This document shows positions 26,714-33,996 of a stretch of DNA of 51,896 nucleotides, piece by piece; within the stretch, counting starts at the first letter, position 1; every line of letters starts with the position of its first letter. The notes under the pieces were generated by a model. The model did not search any database. It was not told the DNA's origin and saw only the letters and a program-made list of their open reading frames with translations. Where the stretch lies: the NCBI GenBank assembly GCA_029261595.1, contig JAJDAZ010000025.1, positions 1 through 51,896 on the forward strand, read 5' to 3'. The stretch is from Nitrospinaceae bacterium (GTDB lineage: Bacteria; Nitrospinota; Nitrospinia; Nitrospinales; VA-1). Both the position numbers and the translations under genes were made by a program.

Positions 26714-26965
26714 AAAAGGTCTGTTTGGAAAAGAGGGTACTTAAATTATAGTTGTCCCAAGTCGAGACTTGACGCCCAGTTCTGTTCTTTCCTTCTGATT
26801 AATGGTTCAATACCAAAAGGTAAGCTTAAAACAGACGGAATACTTTTACTCCACCATACAGGTGAAGTATCAACGCTTCATTGGTACAAATATACTCTGC
26901 CGTTCACAAGGGCCATTAGAATGTCTATTGAAGTTCAGGATATCACTCTCGTCTACCGCAGGTGA
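26714..26965 (+). pseudogene. Open frame without start codon, possible gene remnant
   Basis: Between a TGA at 26711 and a TGA at 26963 there are 83 sense codons, with no ATG, GTG or TTG in the first two thirds. The translation has a balanced, protein-like composition (for example DGILLLHHTGEVSTLHWYKY). I do not recognise it. It may be the 3' remnant of a gene whose 5' end was replaced by the adjacent MITE-like repeat, or chance. Confidence 0.2.
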
Positions 26966-26971
26966 TCTCTA

Positions 26972-29185
26972 TTAAAAGCCACATCCACCGAAATCCTGAC
27001 AAATTTCAAGAGGACTTTTTTTTGGTGAGGGGGAGTAATAAGGTTCAAACCGTCGAGCTCGAGCCGCCTCGCCTCTTGTTCGTTCACTTTCCAGCAACCT
27101 AAGATTCTTTTTCGCTAACTGATATCCCTGTTTGGCAGATTTTTTATACCAATAAACTGCCTCTTGGTAATCTTTCGGGACTCCCCAACCATTGTCATAC
27201 ATTACCCCGAGGTTATTCTGAGCGACAGCATCCCCATGTTCCGTGGCTTTTCGGTACCATTTTACTGCTTCCTTGGAGTCTTGAGCAACGCCCTGACCAT
27301 TCTGATACATTACCCCGAGATTAACCTGAGCACCAGCAAGCCCTTGTTCCGCGGCTTTTCGGTACCACTCGGATGCTTTTGCATAGTTCTTTGGAACTCC
27401 CTTCCCGTCTCTATAAGAAAAACCGAGTTGATCCTGAGCGGCAGCATCCCCTTGTTCCGCGGCTTTTCGGTACCATTCTACGGCTTTGGCGAAGTTTTTT
27501 GAGACTCCCCGACCATTGTCATACATTACCCCGAGGTTATACTGAGCGTCAGTAGCCCCTTGTTCCGCAGCTTTTCGGTACAATTTTACTGCTTCCTTGT
27601 AGTCTTGAGCAACGCCCTGACCATGCTGATACATTACCCCGAGGTTATTCTGAGCGGCAGCATACCCTTGTTCCACGGCTTTTCGGTACAATCTTCCTGC
27701 TTCCTTGTAGTCTTGAGCAACGCCCTGACCATGCTGATACATTACCCCGAGGCTATGCTGAGCGTCAACATCCCCTTGTTCCGCGGCTTTTCGGTAAAAT
27801 TTTACTGCTTCCTTGTAGTCTTGAGCAACACCCTGACCATGCTTATACATTACCCCGAGGTTATACTGAGCGGCAGTAATCCCTTGTTCCGCGGCTTTTC
27901 GGTAATATTTTACTGCTTCCTTGGAGTCTTGAGCAACGCCCTGACCGTTCTCATACATTACCCCGAGGTTATACTGAGCGACAGCAAATCCTTGTTCCGC
28001 GGCTTTTCGGTACAATCTTCCTGCTTCCTTGTAGTCTTGAGCAACCCCCCGACCAGTGTAATACATTACCCCGAGGCTATGCTGAGCGGCAGCATACCCT
28101 TGCTCCGCGGCTTTTCGGTACCATTCCGCGGCTTTGGCATAATGTTTTCCCTTATCTAAGGCTCTCCCATATTGGTATATGAACCGAGAGGAATCGGGGT
28201 TTAATTCAACAGCCTTTTTACAGGCGGCAATCGCTTTTTCGGCATTTAAATTTTTAAATTTCACCCCTTCCCCCTTGGATTCCTGATCATATGGACTTGC
28301 AGCCAAACGGTCGCATTCCTGAATTAAAGATGCTTCTAGCCCTATAAAAACTGTAAATTCACCACGGCGCACCAGGAATAATAATGGATTTTCTGTGGGA
28401 AGATTTATGGTATATCGCTTGTATTCCACAAGCGAATGCACTGGTTTTCGGTTGACCTCAATGATCACATCCTTTTCGCGTATTCCGGATTTTGCGGCAA
28501 CCGATTTTGGAGTGACTTTTGATACCAGAACTCCATCGGTTTTTTCTAGTTTGAATTTCTTTGCAATTTCTGGAGTAATTGTTCGAACTTCCATTCCAAA
28601 TAAATCGACCATGGCGACTTTTTGATCCTTTTTGCTTGGCAAAACTCCGAGCGTGACAATGAATACCTTATTTTCGCCATTCCGGATAACCTCTACTTCT
28701 ACTTTCGTACCGGGAGGATTCCCGCTTATGACTTGGGGCAGGATTTTCATCTCTTTGATTTCCTTATTTCCCAAGCGAACAATAACGTCACCTCGCTTGA
28801 TTCCCGCTTTTTCGGCTGGACCATTGGAAACGACATCTCCCACCAAAGCTCCAACAACGCTGGCCAGACCGAAAGTTTCTGCAAGGTCAGAAGTAATTTT
28901 TTGTATCATCACCCCAAGCCAACCCGGAGTTACAACCTTCTCTTTTCCATCATCATTTGCCTTAACTTTTTGAACCTCCTGTCTTTTTCCAGCAACAATA
29001 TTGAGGTGTTTCTGGGCATGTGAATTAACGTCACCTGAGTAGTTCTTTGGAAGAATGGGTTTCCCGGTTGCGAGTCCGGCATTAAAATTAATGATTAAAA
29101 TAATAGTGAAAATCCTGATAAGGCGTCGTCCACAAAATACCCATTTTAACCAGACACTATCATTGCCAATGATTTTATTAAGCAT
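26972..29185 (-). CDS. Tandem-PDZ and Sel1-repeat protein
   Basis: From ATG 29185 (ribosome site GGGAG, 5 nt upstream) the protein has 737 residues. A signal or anchor helix at about residues 23-37 is followed by two PDZ domains that look like those of HtrA/DegP. The first runs GWLGVMIQKITSDLAETFGL to GTKVEVEVIRNGE; the second has GMEVRTITPEIAKKFKLEK and AAKSGIREKDVIIEVNRKPV. No trypsin-like protease domain precedes them. A TPR-like unit leads into nine full Sel1 repeats plus a partial one, with consensus AAEQGxAxAQxNLGVMYxxG(Q/R)GVAQDYKEA. Both domain types bind peptides or proteins, so a periplasmic scaffold role is inferred. The DNA repeats are unusually similar to one another. Confidence 0.87.
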   Translation of the reverse strand: MLNKIIGNDSVWLKWVFCGRRLIRIFTIILIINFNAGLATGKPILPKNYSGDVNSHAQKHLNIVAGKRQEVQKVKANDDGKEKVVTPGWLGVMIQKITSDLAETFGLASVVGALVGDVVSNGPAEKAGIKRGDVIVRLGNKEIKEMKILPQVISGNPPGTKVEVEVIRNGENKVFIVTLGVLPSKKDQKVAMVDLFGMEVRTITPEIAKKFKLEKTDGVLVSKVTPKSVAAKSGIREKDVIIEVNRKPVHSLVEYKRYTINLPTENPLLFLVRRGEFTVFIGLEASLIQECDRLAASPYDQESKGEGVKFKNLNAEKAIAACKKAVELNPDSSRFIYQYGRALDKGKHYAKAAEWYRKAAEQGYAAAQHSLGVMYYTGRGVAQDYKEAGRLYRKAAEQGFAVAQYNLGVMYENGQGVAQDSKEAVKYYRKAAEQGITAAQYNLGVMYKHGQGVAQDYKEAVKFYRKAAEQGDVDAQHSLGVMYQHGQGVAQDYKEAGRLYRKAVEQGYAAAQNNLGVMYQHGQGVAQDYKEAVKLYRKAAEQGATDAQYNLGVMYDNGRGVSKNFAKAVEWYRKAAEQGDAAAQDQLGFSYRDGKGVPKNYAKASEWYRKAAEQGLAGAQVNLGVMYQNGQGVAQDSKEAVKWYRKATEHGDAVAQNNLGVMYDNGWGVPKDYQEAVYWYKKSAKQGYQLAKKNLRLLESERTRGEAARARRFEPYYSPSPKKSPLEICQDFGGCGF
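27140..28140 (-). repeat. 108-bp tandem repeats encoding Sel1 units
   Basis: About nine consecutive copies of a 108-bp (36-codon) unit lie inside the PDZ/Sel1 gene. Segments such as CATACATTACCCCGAGG and TGTTCCGCGGCTTTTCGGTA recur almost unchanged at 108-bp spacing. Similarity at the nucleotide level, not just the protein level, points to recent duplication or gene conversion. Confidence 0.85.
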
Positions 29186-29577
29186 TTTCTCTCCCTTAAA
29201 ATAATGTGGAAAACTTAAGACGAGGATGCATTCAATCAATTTTCATAAAATTATTGGGATCATTTTTCCGAAACTTACCATATGAATATTAAAACTTATA
29301 AAAATGATCCTGAAAAGGCGAATCTTCCGATGAAATCAAAGTTTTTCATCACTTTTTCCCTGAAATTTCTCATTTGCTAAATTTTTGGTCAACATTCGAG
29401 CCTCTCCTAATTAAAATTAGAGGTCAAATTAGTATTAGGAGTCAAGCCTTAACTTAGAGCAACTATTTTCGATTTCGAAGATTCCTTTTATTTTTTCAAG
29501 CCCAAGGGAATTCTATTCTCAGATGCCTTGGTATAGGCATACTCCTCTTATGCATAGCTCCCTATTCTCAGGACAAA
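29186..29577. other. Palindrome-rich intergenic region upstream of the PDZ/Sel1 gene
   Basis: This 392-bp AT-rich stretch has no gene. It holds a perfect 11-bp inverted repeat (29257-29267 with 29300-29310) and a second 8-bp pair CTCCTAAT/ATTAGGAG (29404-29411, 29434-29441). It probably contains the PDZ/Sel1 promoter and the 3' end region of the upstream GT4 gene. Confidence 0.45.
29257..29310. promoter_or_regulatory. Inverted repeat upstream of PDZ/Sel1 gene, possible operator or hairpin
   Basis: GGATCATTTTT at 29257-29267 is the exact reverse complement of AAAAATGATCC at 29300-29310, with 32 nt between. It lies 72-125 bp before the ATG of the PDZ/Sel1 gene. The spacing is wide for a single regulator dimer; it could be a paired operator or a transcript hairpin. 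Confidence 0.35.
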
Positions 29578-30870
29578 TCAAATCAAACCCAATTCCCGCA
29601 ATCGGTCGAGGTAGCTCTCCCCGATAACCGAGCAATTATGCTGGTCACTAATAAAAGACTGACCACGGGCGGCCACTGACTTTCGATACCCCTCATCGTC
29701 AACCAGTTTGCGCATATACCAGGCGGCGTGGTCCACATCCGGGTCGGCCCACACCTGGCCTTTGGCGAACGGGTATTCCTTTTCCCCGACTTCGATCAGA
29801 TCGTATTTCACCAGGCAGGAATTGTCTTCGAGCGTAAAATCGGTATTGCCGGAGTAACCGGTGGCGATGACCGGCTTGCCCAGCAACATGCTCTGCATGA
29901 GGCCAAGGCCGATGCCTTCCGACCGGTGCAGGGAAATAAAGCTATCGCAACTTTGCATCAACCCGGTCATTTCATCGGAACTGAACGCTTGGTCGATCCA
30001 TTGAATCCGCGCATCGCTTTTTGCTTCTTCCAGCAACTTTTTAAATTCCAAAGGATACAACGCGCCATCCATCGACTTGATGACCAGATTCACGGCCTCG
30101 TCTCTTCGGGGAAATGCTTTCAGAAACGCCTCGATACAGGCTGAAGGGTTTTTCCGGTAAACATAGGATTTAAAATCAAAAGCGAACAGGAAAATAAATG
30201 CACGGGGAGGCAGGGAAAAGTATTCCCGGGCGAATCCTTCCACCGTCTCCAGTTCAATAGAAACCGGCATGTACAAAACCGGTTTGGATGATTTTTTTTT
30301 CACCGCCGACTGGATGAATCGGGAAGGACACCAGACTTCATCCAGAAAATCCAGCGGGGCCTGCCAGGCAGAGGGAAATTCACTGAGTTCCCAGGCCCAG
30401 TAACCAATGTTGTAGCGGTGTTCGACAAACGACTTCCCAAGGGTCACGATGGAGGACTCCAACTGGTCGGGCTTCAAATGAAAGATATTGACCTTAAAAG
30501 GGTTGTCTGACCGGATGCGGCTTGTTAACGGGTCGTCCACCTGCCCCTGCGTGGCAGTCAACTGATGATCATAGATTCCGAAGTCCAGGTTGGTTTTCGC
30601 AAGGGATTTGGCGGTCTGGCGGACAAATTCTCCTTCCCCGATGATGGCGCGGGGAAGCCCGATAAGGTTAACGCCTTGCGGTTTCGCGGCAAATGATGGC
30701 AAGGTTTGAGAGTTTTTCGCTGAAAAAGATTTCCCGTACAACCTTTTGAATACCCACCTCGTCATGACGATTTTGATGCGCGAGCGGGTCTCAGGCGCTA
30801 TCCAGCTAAAAAGAGGCTTGAACCTGGCATAATGCCGCATTAAAAATTGCGCCAGCTTTTTGCCAAGCAT
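29578..30870 (-). CDS. GT4-type glycosyltransferase
   Basis: This 430-residue protein (from ATG 30870, with GGAA about 9 nt upstream) has a GT-B fold. The N-terminal half contains GVNLIGLPRAIIGEGEFVRQ and NIGYWAWELSEFP, found in GT4 proteins of polysaccharide clusters. The C-terminal half has DSFISLHRSEGIGLGLMQSMLLGKPVIATGYSGNTDF, the E-x7-E-like donor-binding region. It would use a nucleotide sugar to extend a glycan in the cytoplasm. A longer frame starting at 30903 has no ribosome site. Sugar and acceptor are not known. It is transcribed away from the neighbouring GtrB-like gene. Confidence 0.87.
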   Translation of the reverse strand: MLGKKLAQFLMRHYARFKPLFSWIAPETRSRIKIVMTRWVFKRLYGKSFSAKNSQTLPSFAAKPQGVNLIGLPRAIIGEGEFVRQTAKSLAKTNLDFGIYDHQLTATQGQVDDPLTSRIRSDNPFKVNIFHLKPDQLESSIVTLGKSFVEHRYNIGYWAWELSEFPSAWQAPLDFLDEVWCPSRFIQSAVKKKSSKPVLYMPVSIELETVEGFAREYFSLPPRAFIFLFAFDFKSYVYRKNPSACIEAFLKAFPRRDEAVNLVIKSMDGALYPLEFKKLLEEAKSDARIQWIDQAFSSDEMTGLMQSCDSFISLHRSEGIGLGLMQSMLLGKPVIATGYSGNTDFTLEDNSCLVKYDLIEVGEKEYPFAKGQVWADPDVDHAAWYMRKLVDDEGYRKSVAARGQSFISDQHNCSVIGESYLDRLRELGLI

Positions 30871-31202
30871 TCGAAAACTTCCTTCTATCCGGTTATCCGT
30901 CATGGCAAATTTAAATTAAAATTTTTACCCATTGAGCGATTACCAGAAAAATCTAAATATGATCACCCATCTCTTGCTTAAATGATTGCAAACTTTAACA
31001 GATAAGAACGGCTTGGAATCTATTAAAATTAATTGCATCTAATAAGAAATTAGAGGAAGATTTTGGTAACCGTTTATCGGGCTATTTACAGCTAGTGTTA
31101 TTTAGTTTAAAGTACACCCTAAATATTCAAGTTTTTGGTCATATTTTCCGCTTAAACTAATAGAACCAGACGATTTATTATCACTACGGAAAAGGAAAAA
31201 GT
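30871..31202. other. Divergent AT-rich intergenic region
   Basis: These 332 bp lie between the minus-strand GT4 and the plus-strand GtrB-like gene and must contain both promoters. All six frames are broken by stops. I saw no convincing promoter pair or palindrome. Confidence 0.4.
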
Positions 31203-32192
31203 TTGGCCAACCCATCTGAAGTCAAAGTCCATCGATTAGAAACCGGTTTAAAAAAACCGACCATAGCTGTCGTTGTGCCTGCCTACAATGAATCCGAAAA
31301 CTTAAAACCCTTATTGGATTTGGTCAATCAGACCACCGAAAATTTAAGCAATTATTACTGGGAATACATCTTTGTCGATGATGGAAGCACGGACAATACC
31401 TGGGAATTGATTGACGAGTTGTCCCAGACAGACCCCCGCGTGAAAGGACTCCGCCTGTCCCGCAATTTCGGCAAGGAAATCGCCCTGACCGCGGGACTGG
31501 AGCTGGCGGGAGATGCCGACGCTCTGATATTCATCGATGCCGACCTGCAACACCCCCCGCATGTGATTGCGGACCTGGTAGCTCAATGGGAGCAGGGATA
31601 CCAAATCGTAGTCACCAAACGGGAGACCATCCAGTATTCCATGGCGCGCAAAATAGGCGCCCGTTTATTTTACTTCATGCTGAACCGGTTTTCAGATATC
31701 AAGCTCCAATCAAGGGGCACTGATTTTCGTTTGGTGGGCCGGGAAGCGATCAAGGTTTTAAAAACATTTGAGGAAAGGACGCGGTTTTTTCGAGGCATCA
31801 TCGACTGGATGGGGTTCAAGAAAACCTTTGTCACGTTTGCCGCTCCGGATCGGACAAAGGGAGAATCCGCATTTAAATTGAGCACCCTGACCCAGATGGC
31901 GATCAATTCATTCACCACCTTCTCGCTGTTGCCCTTGCGGGTGACCGGCTGGCTGGGTTTGACGGTCGTTTCTCTGTCCATAGCCGTTCTATTTTTCATG
32001 GTCATCACCCAGTTTTTCTTTGCCCAGGTATACACTCCGCTGGCTTACTTCATCGTGTTCAACACATTGCTCTTCGGAGTTGTCCTGGCGGCACTTGGAT
32101 TGATTGCGCTATACATCGGCCACATCCACACAGAAGTCATCCGCCGTCCCCTTTATATCGTCCAGGATCGGATTGGCTTTGAGGATGAATGA
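31203..32192 (+). CDS. Polyprenyl-phosphate glycosyltransferase, GtrB/DPM1-like GT2 with two membrane helices
   Basis: The 329-residue protein has the DPM1/GtrB layout. A GT2 domain carries VVVPAYNESENLKPLLDLV, FVDDGSTDNTWE, RLSRNFGKEIALTAGL and IDADLQHPP, and two membrane helices follow at about residues 245-270 and 280-305. Such enzymes move a sugar from UDP- or GDP-sugar to undecaprenyl phosphate, making the lipid-linked donor used by GT-C enzymes outside the membrane. It could supply the GT-C proteins in this window. The start is TTG with AAGGA 6 nt upstream. It overlaps the next gene by 8 nt. A paralogue lies at 50774-51772. Confidence 0.9.
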   Translation: MANPSEVKVHRLETGLKKPTIAVVVPAYNESENLKPLLDLVNQTTENLSNYYWEYIFVDDGSTDNTWELIDELSQTDPRVKGLRLSRNFGKEIALTAGLELAGDADALIFIDADLQHPPHVIADLVAQWEQGYQIVVTKRETIQYSMARKIGARLFYFMLNRFSDIKLQSRGTDFRLVGREAIKVLKTFEERTRFFRGIIDWMGFKKTFVTFAAPDRTKGESAFKLSTLTQMAINSFTTFSLLPLRVTGWLGLTVVSLSIAVLFFMVITQFFFAQVYTPLAYFIVFNTLLFGVVLAALGLIALYIGHIHTEVIRRPLYIVQDRIGFEDE

Positions 32193-33180
32193 CCCCGCAT
32201 TTTCCATAATCATTCCGTTTAAAAGCTGGTCGCCTGATTTAGACGAATGTCTTTTTCACATTGGGAAACTGTCCAGCCTAAACTTTGAAATCATTCTTTT
32301 GCCGGATGACGCGTTGTCTCTTCCTGAAAAATTTTCCCATTTACCCATCGAGATCCTCCCAACGGGAGCAGTGAATCCGGCCATCAAGCGCGATATGGCG
32401 GCAAAAATGGCAATGGGGGAGTTTCTGGCTTTTATTGACGACGATGCCTACCCCGAGCCCGACTGGCTGGAGGTCGCTCATCATTTTTTCAGTCAGCATC
32501 CGGATGTGGGGGCCATCGGCGGCCCTGCCATCACCCCGCAACACGATCCCTTCTGGGCGCGTGTTTCAGGGGCGGTATTTTTGAGCCCTGCGTCCGGTGG
32601 CAATCCAGAACGGTATGTTCCCTGTCCACCGGGTCGGAAAGTGGATGACTGGCCCAGTGTCAATTTAATCGTCCGGAAAGTGGCGTTTATAAAGGCCGGA
32701 GGGTTTGACTCCCAGTACTGGCCGGGGGAAGACACTCTGTTTTGTATGAAGCTCATTGAACAAACGGGTTGCAATATCGTGTATGTTCCCGAACTCGTTG
32801 TCTGGCATCATCGCCGACCGGGGCTTCCGAAACATTTGCGACAGATCGGGAATTACGGATTGCACCGTGGGTTTTTCGCCAAAAAATTCCCCAAAACTTC
32901 CCGAAAATTTAAATACTTTATTCCCTCCCTTTGGGTGGGCTTTCTGGTGATCGGCCTGGCTTTATCGCTGGTCTCTCATTGGGCGGGCTTGTTATATCTT
33001 GCAGGCTGGACGGTCTATTTGATCGCCCTGGGTATCTCGTGGAAAGATATCCGAAAACACGAACCCTTGAGCGTCGCTCTGGGGGCAGTTCCTTATATAA
33101 TATTGACCCATATCTGGTATGGATTGCGGTTTGTCATGGGCCTGACCACGCGTGAGCTGAAAAGCTCGCTTGGCCGGTAG
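32185..33180 (+). CDS. GT2 glycosyltransferase with C-terminal membrane helices
   Basis: I place the start at ATG 32185 (MNDPAFSIIIPFK), which gives 331 residues and an 8-nt overlap with the preceding gene; the longer frame adds an out-of-family N-terminus. The GT-A domain shows FSIIIPFKSWSPDLDECL, NPAIKRDMAAKMAMGEFLAFIDDDAYPEPDWLE and GGFDSQYWPGEDTLFCMKL. Two or three C-terminal helices (about residues 245-300) anchor it to the membrane. This resembles SpsA/WcaA-like enzymes and some bacteriochlorophyll-operon GT2 proteins. Sugar unknown. Confidence 0.87.
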   Translation: MNDPAFSIIIPFKSWSPDLDECLFHIGKLSSLNFEIILLPDDALSLPEKFSHLPIEILPTGAVNPAIKRDMAAKMAMGEFLAFIDDDAYPEPDWLEVAHHFFSQHPDVGAIGGPAITPQHDPFWARVSGAVFLSPASGGNPERYVPCPPGRKVDDWPSVNLIVRKVAFIKAGGFDSQYWPGEDTLFCMKLIEQTGCNIVYVPELVVWHHRRPGLPKHLRQIGNYGLHRGFFAKKFPKTSRKFKYFIPSLWVGFLVIGLALSLVSHWAGLLYLAGWTVYLIALGISWKDIRKHEPLSVALGAVPYIILTHIWYGLRFVMGLTTRELKSSLGR

Positions 33181-33231
33181 ACCGGAAGGGTTTTCGTTCC
33201 AGATGCAAATATAGATTCCAAGAGGAAACAT

Positions 33232-33873
33232 TTGTCGCATAAAGCAGTAGAAATTCGCAACCTTTCTCCTTCCACCTATGTTCTCCGGTTGGAACGAAAC
33301 GATTTTCCCTTCCAGCCGGGGCAATGCGTCAACCTCGGTATCAAGGGAAGCGGCGTCAACCGGGAGTATTCCACCTATTCCGGCATGGACGATCCCTATC
33401 TTGAATTCCTTATCAAAGAGGTCAAGGGAGGAACCGTTTCACCGGCGCTTCGCAAGGTGGAACCCGGCGAGGAAGTGGAACTCCACGGGCCCTATGGGTC
33501 CTTTGTGATCCAGCCTGAAAAAATAAACACCGCAAGCTTCGTGTTCATCGGAACGGGTACGGGAATCGCGCCTTTTCATTCCTTTGTCCGCAGTTATCCG
33601 GACCTTGATTATCAGATAATCGTCGGAATTCGTGATGCCACCGAACAGCATGATCACCAGAATTACGATTCTTCCCGCTTGACCCGCTGTGTGTCCCGGG
33701 AAAAAGGGAACGGCTTTCATGGGCGGGTCACTGACTATCTGAAACAAACGGAGATTGCCCTGGATAAAATTTATTATCTTTGCGGAAACCAGGGAATGAT
33801 CCATGATGCTTATGACATTCTCCGAAATGCGGGGGTGTCGGGAGATCAAATTTTCACAGAAGCCTTTTTCTGA
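33232..33873 (+). CDS. Minimal ferredoxin-NADP reductase-type flavoprotein
   Basis: The 213-residue protein is a compact FNR-superfamily module. REYSTYSG is the RxYS FAD-isoalloxazine/phosphate motif, GGTVSPALRKVEPGEEVELHGPYGSF is the FAD-binding GxxS region, GTGTGIAPFHSF is the NAD(P)-binding loop, and CGNQGMIHDAYDIL plus the aromatic C-terminus TEAFF complete the family. It has no 2Fe-2S, globin or extra domain, so it would pass electrons from NAD(P)H to a separate protein. TTG start with GAGGA 6 nt upstream. It sits 51 bp after a GT2 and 123 bp before a B12-type radical SAM gene. A role as electron donor for that enzyme is possible but only inferred. Confidence 0.88.
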   Translation: MSHKAVEIRNLSPSTYVLRLERNDFPFQPGQCVNLGIKGSGVNREYSTYSGMDDPYLEFLIKEVKGGTVSPALRKVEPGEEVELHGPYGSFVIQPEKINTASFVFIGTGTGIAPFHSFVRSYPDLDYQIIVGIRDATEQHDHQNYDSSRLTRCVSREKGNGFHGRVTDYLKQTEIALDKIYYLCGNQGMIHDAYDILRNAGVSGDQIFTEAFF

Positions 33874-33996
33874 TTTTTTACCGATTTTTTACTGCAGAAT
33901 GTCTTGATTTAGGTTACATTTAATCCGCATACCGATTGGTGATCTGATTTTAAGAGCCCTGTCAGCTTCATCTAACCTCAAAAGTTCTCGACCAAC

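Larger units (their letters stand above)
26558..26971. other. Intergenic region with a MITE-like repeat and an orphan reading frame
   Basis: These 414 bp lie between the convergent gmd and PDZ/Sel1 genes. The left part is an imperfect palindromic element (26589-26705). The right part (26714-26965) is an 83-codon open frame without any start codon near its 5' end. No other gene is supported. Confidence 0.5.

Noticed and set aside
27140..28140. Regular spaced repeats considered as a CRISPR array
   Set aside because: The 108-bp period is a multiple of three, is in frame, and encodes Sel1 repeats; there are no variable spacers between short repeats and no cas genes.
27560..28159. 199-codon plus-strand frame with repeated units
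   Set aside because: Its repeats are the antisense reading of the Sel1 108-bp array; the real coding strand is minus.
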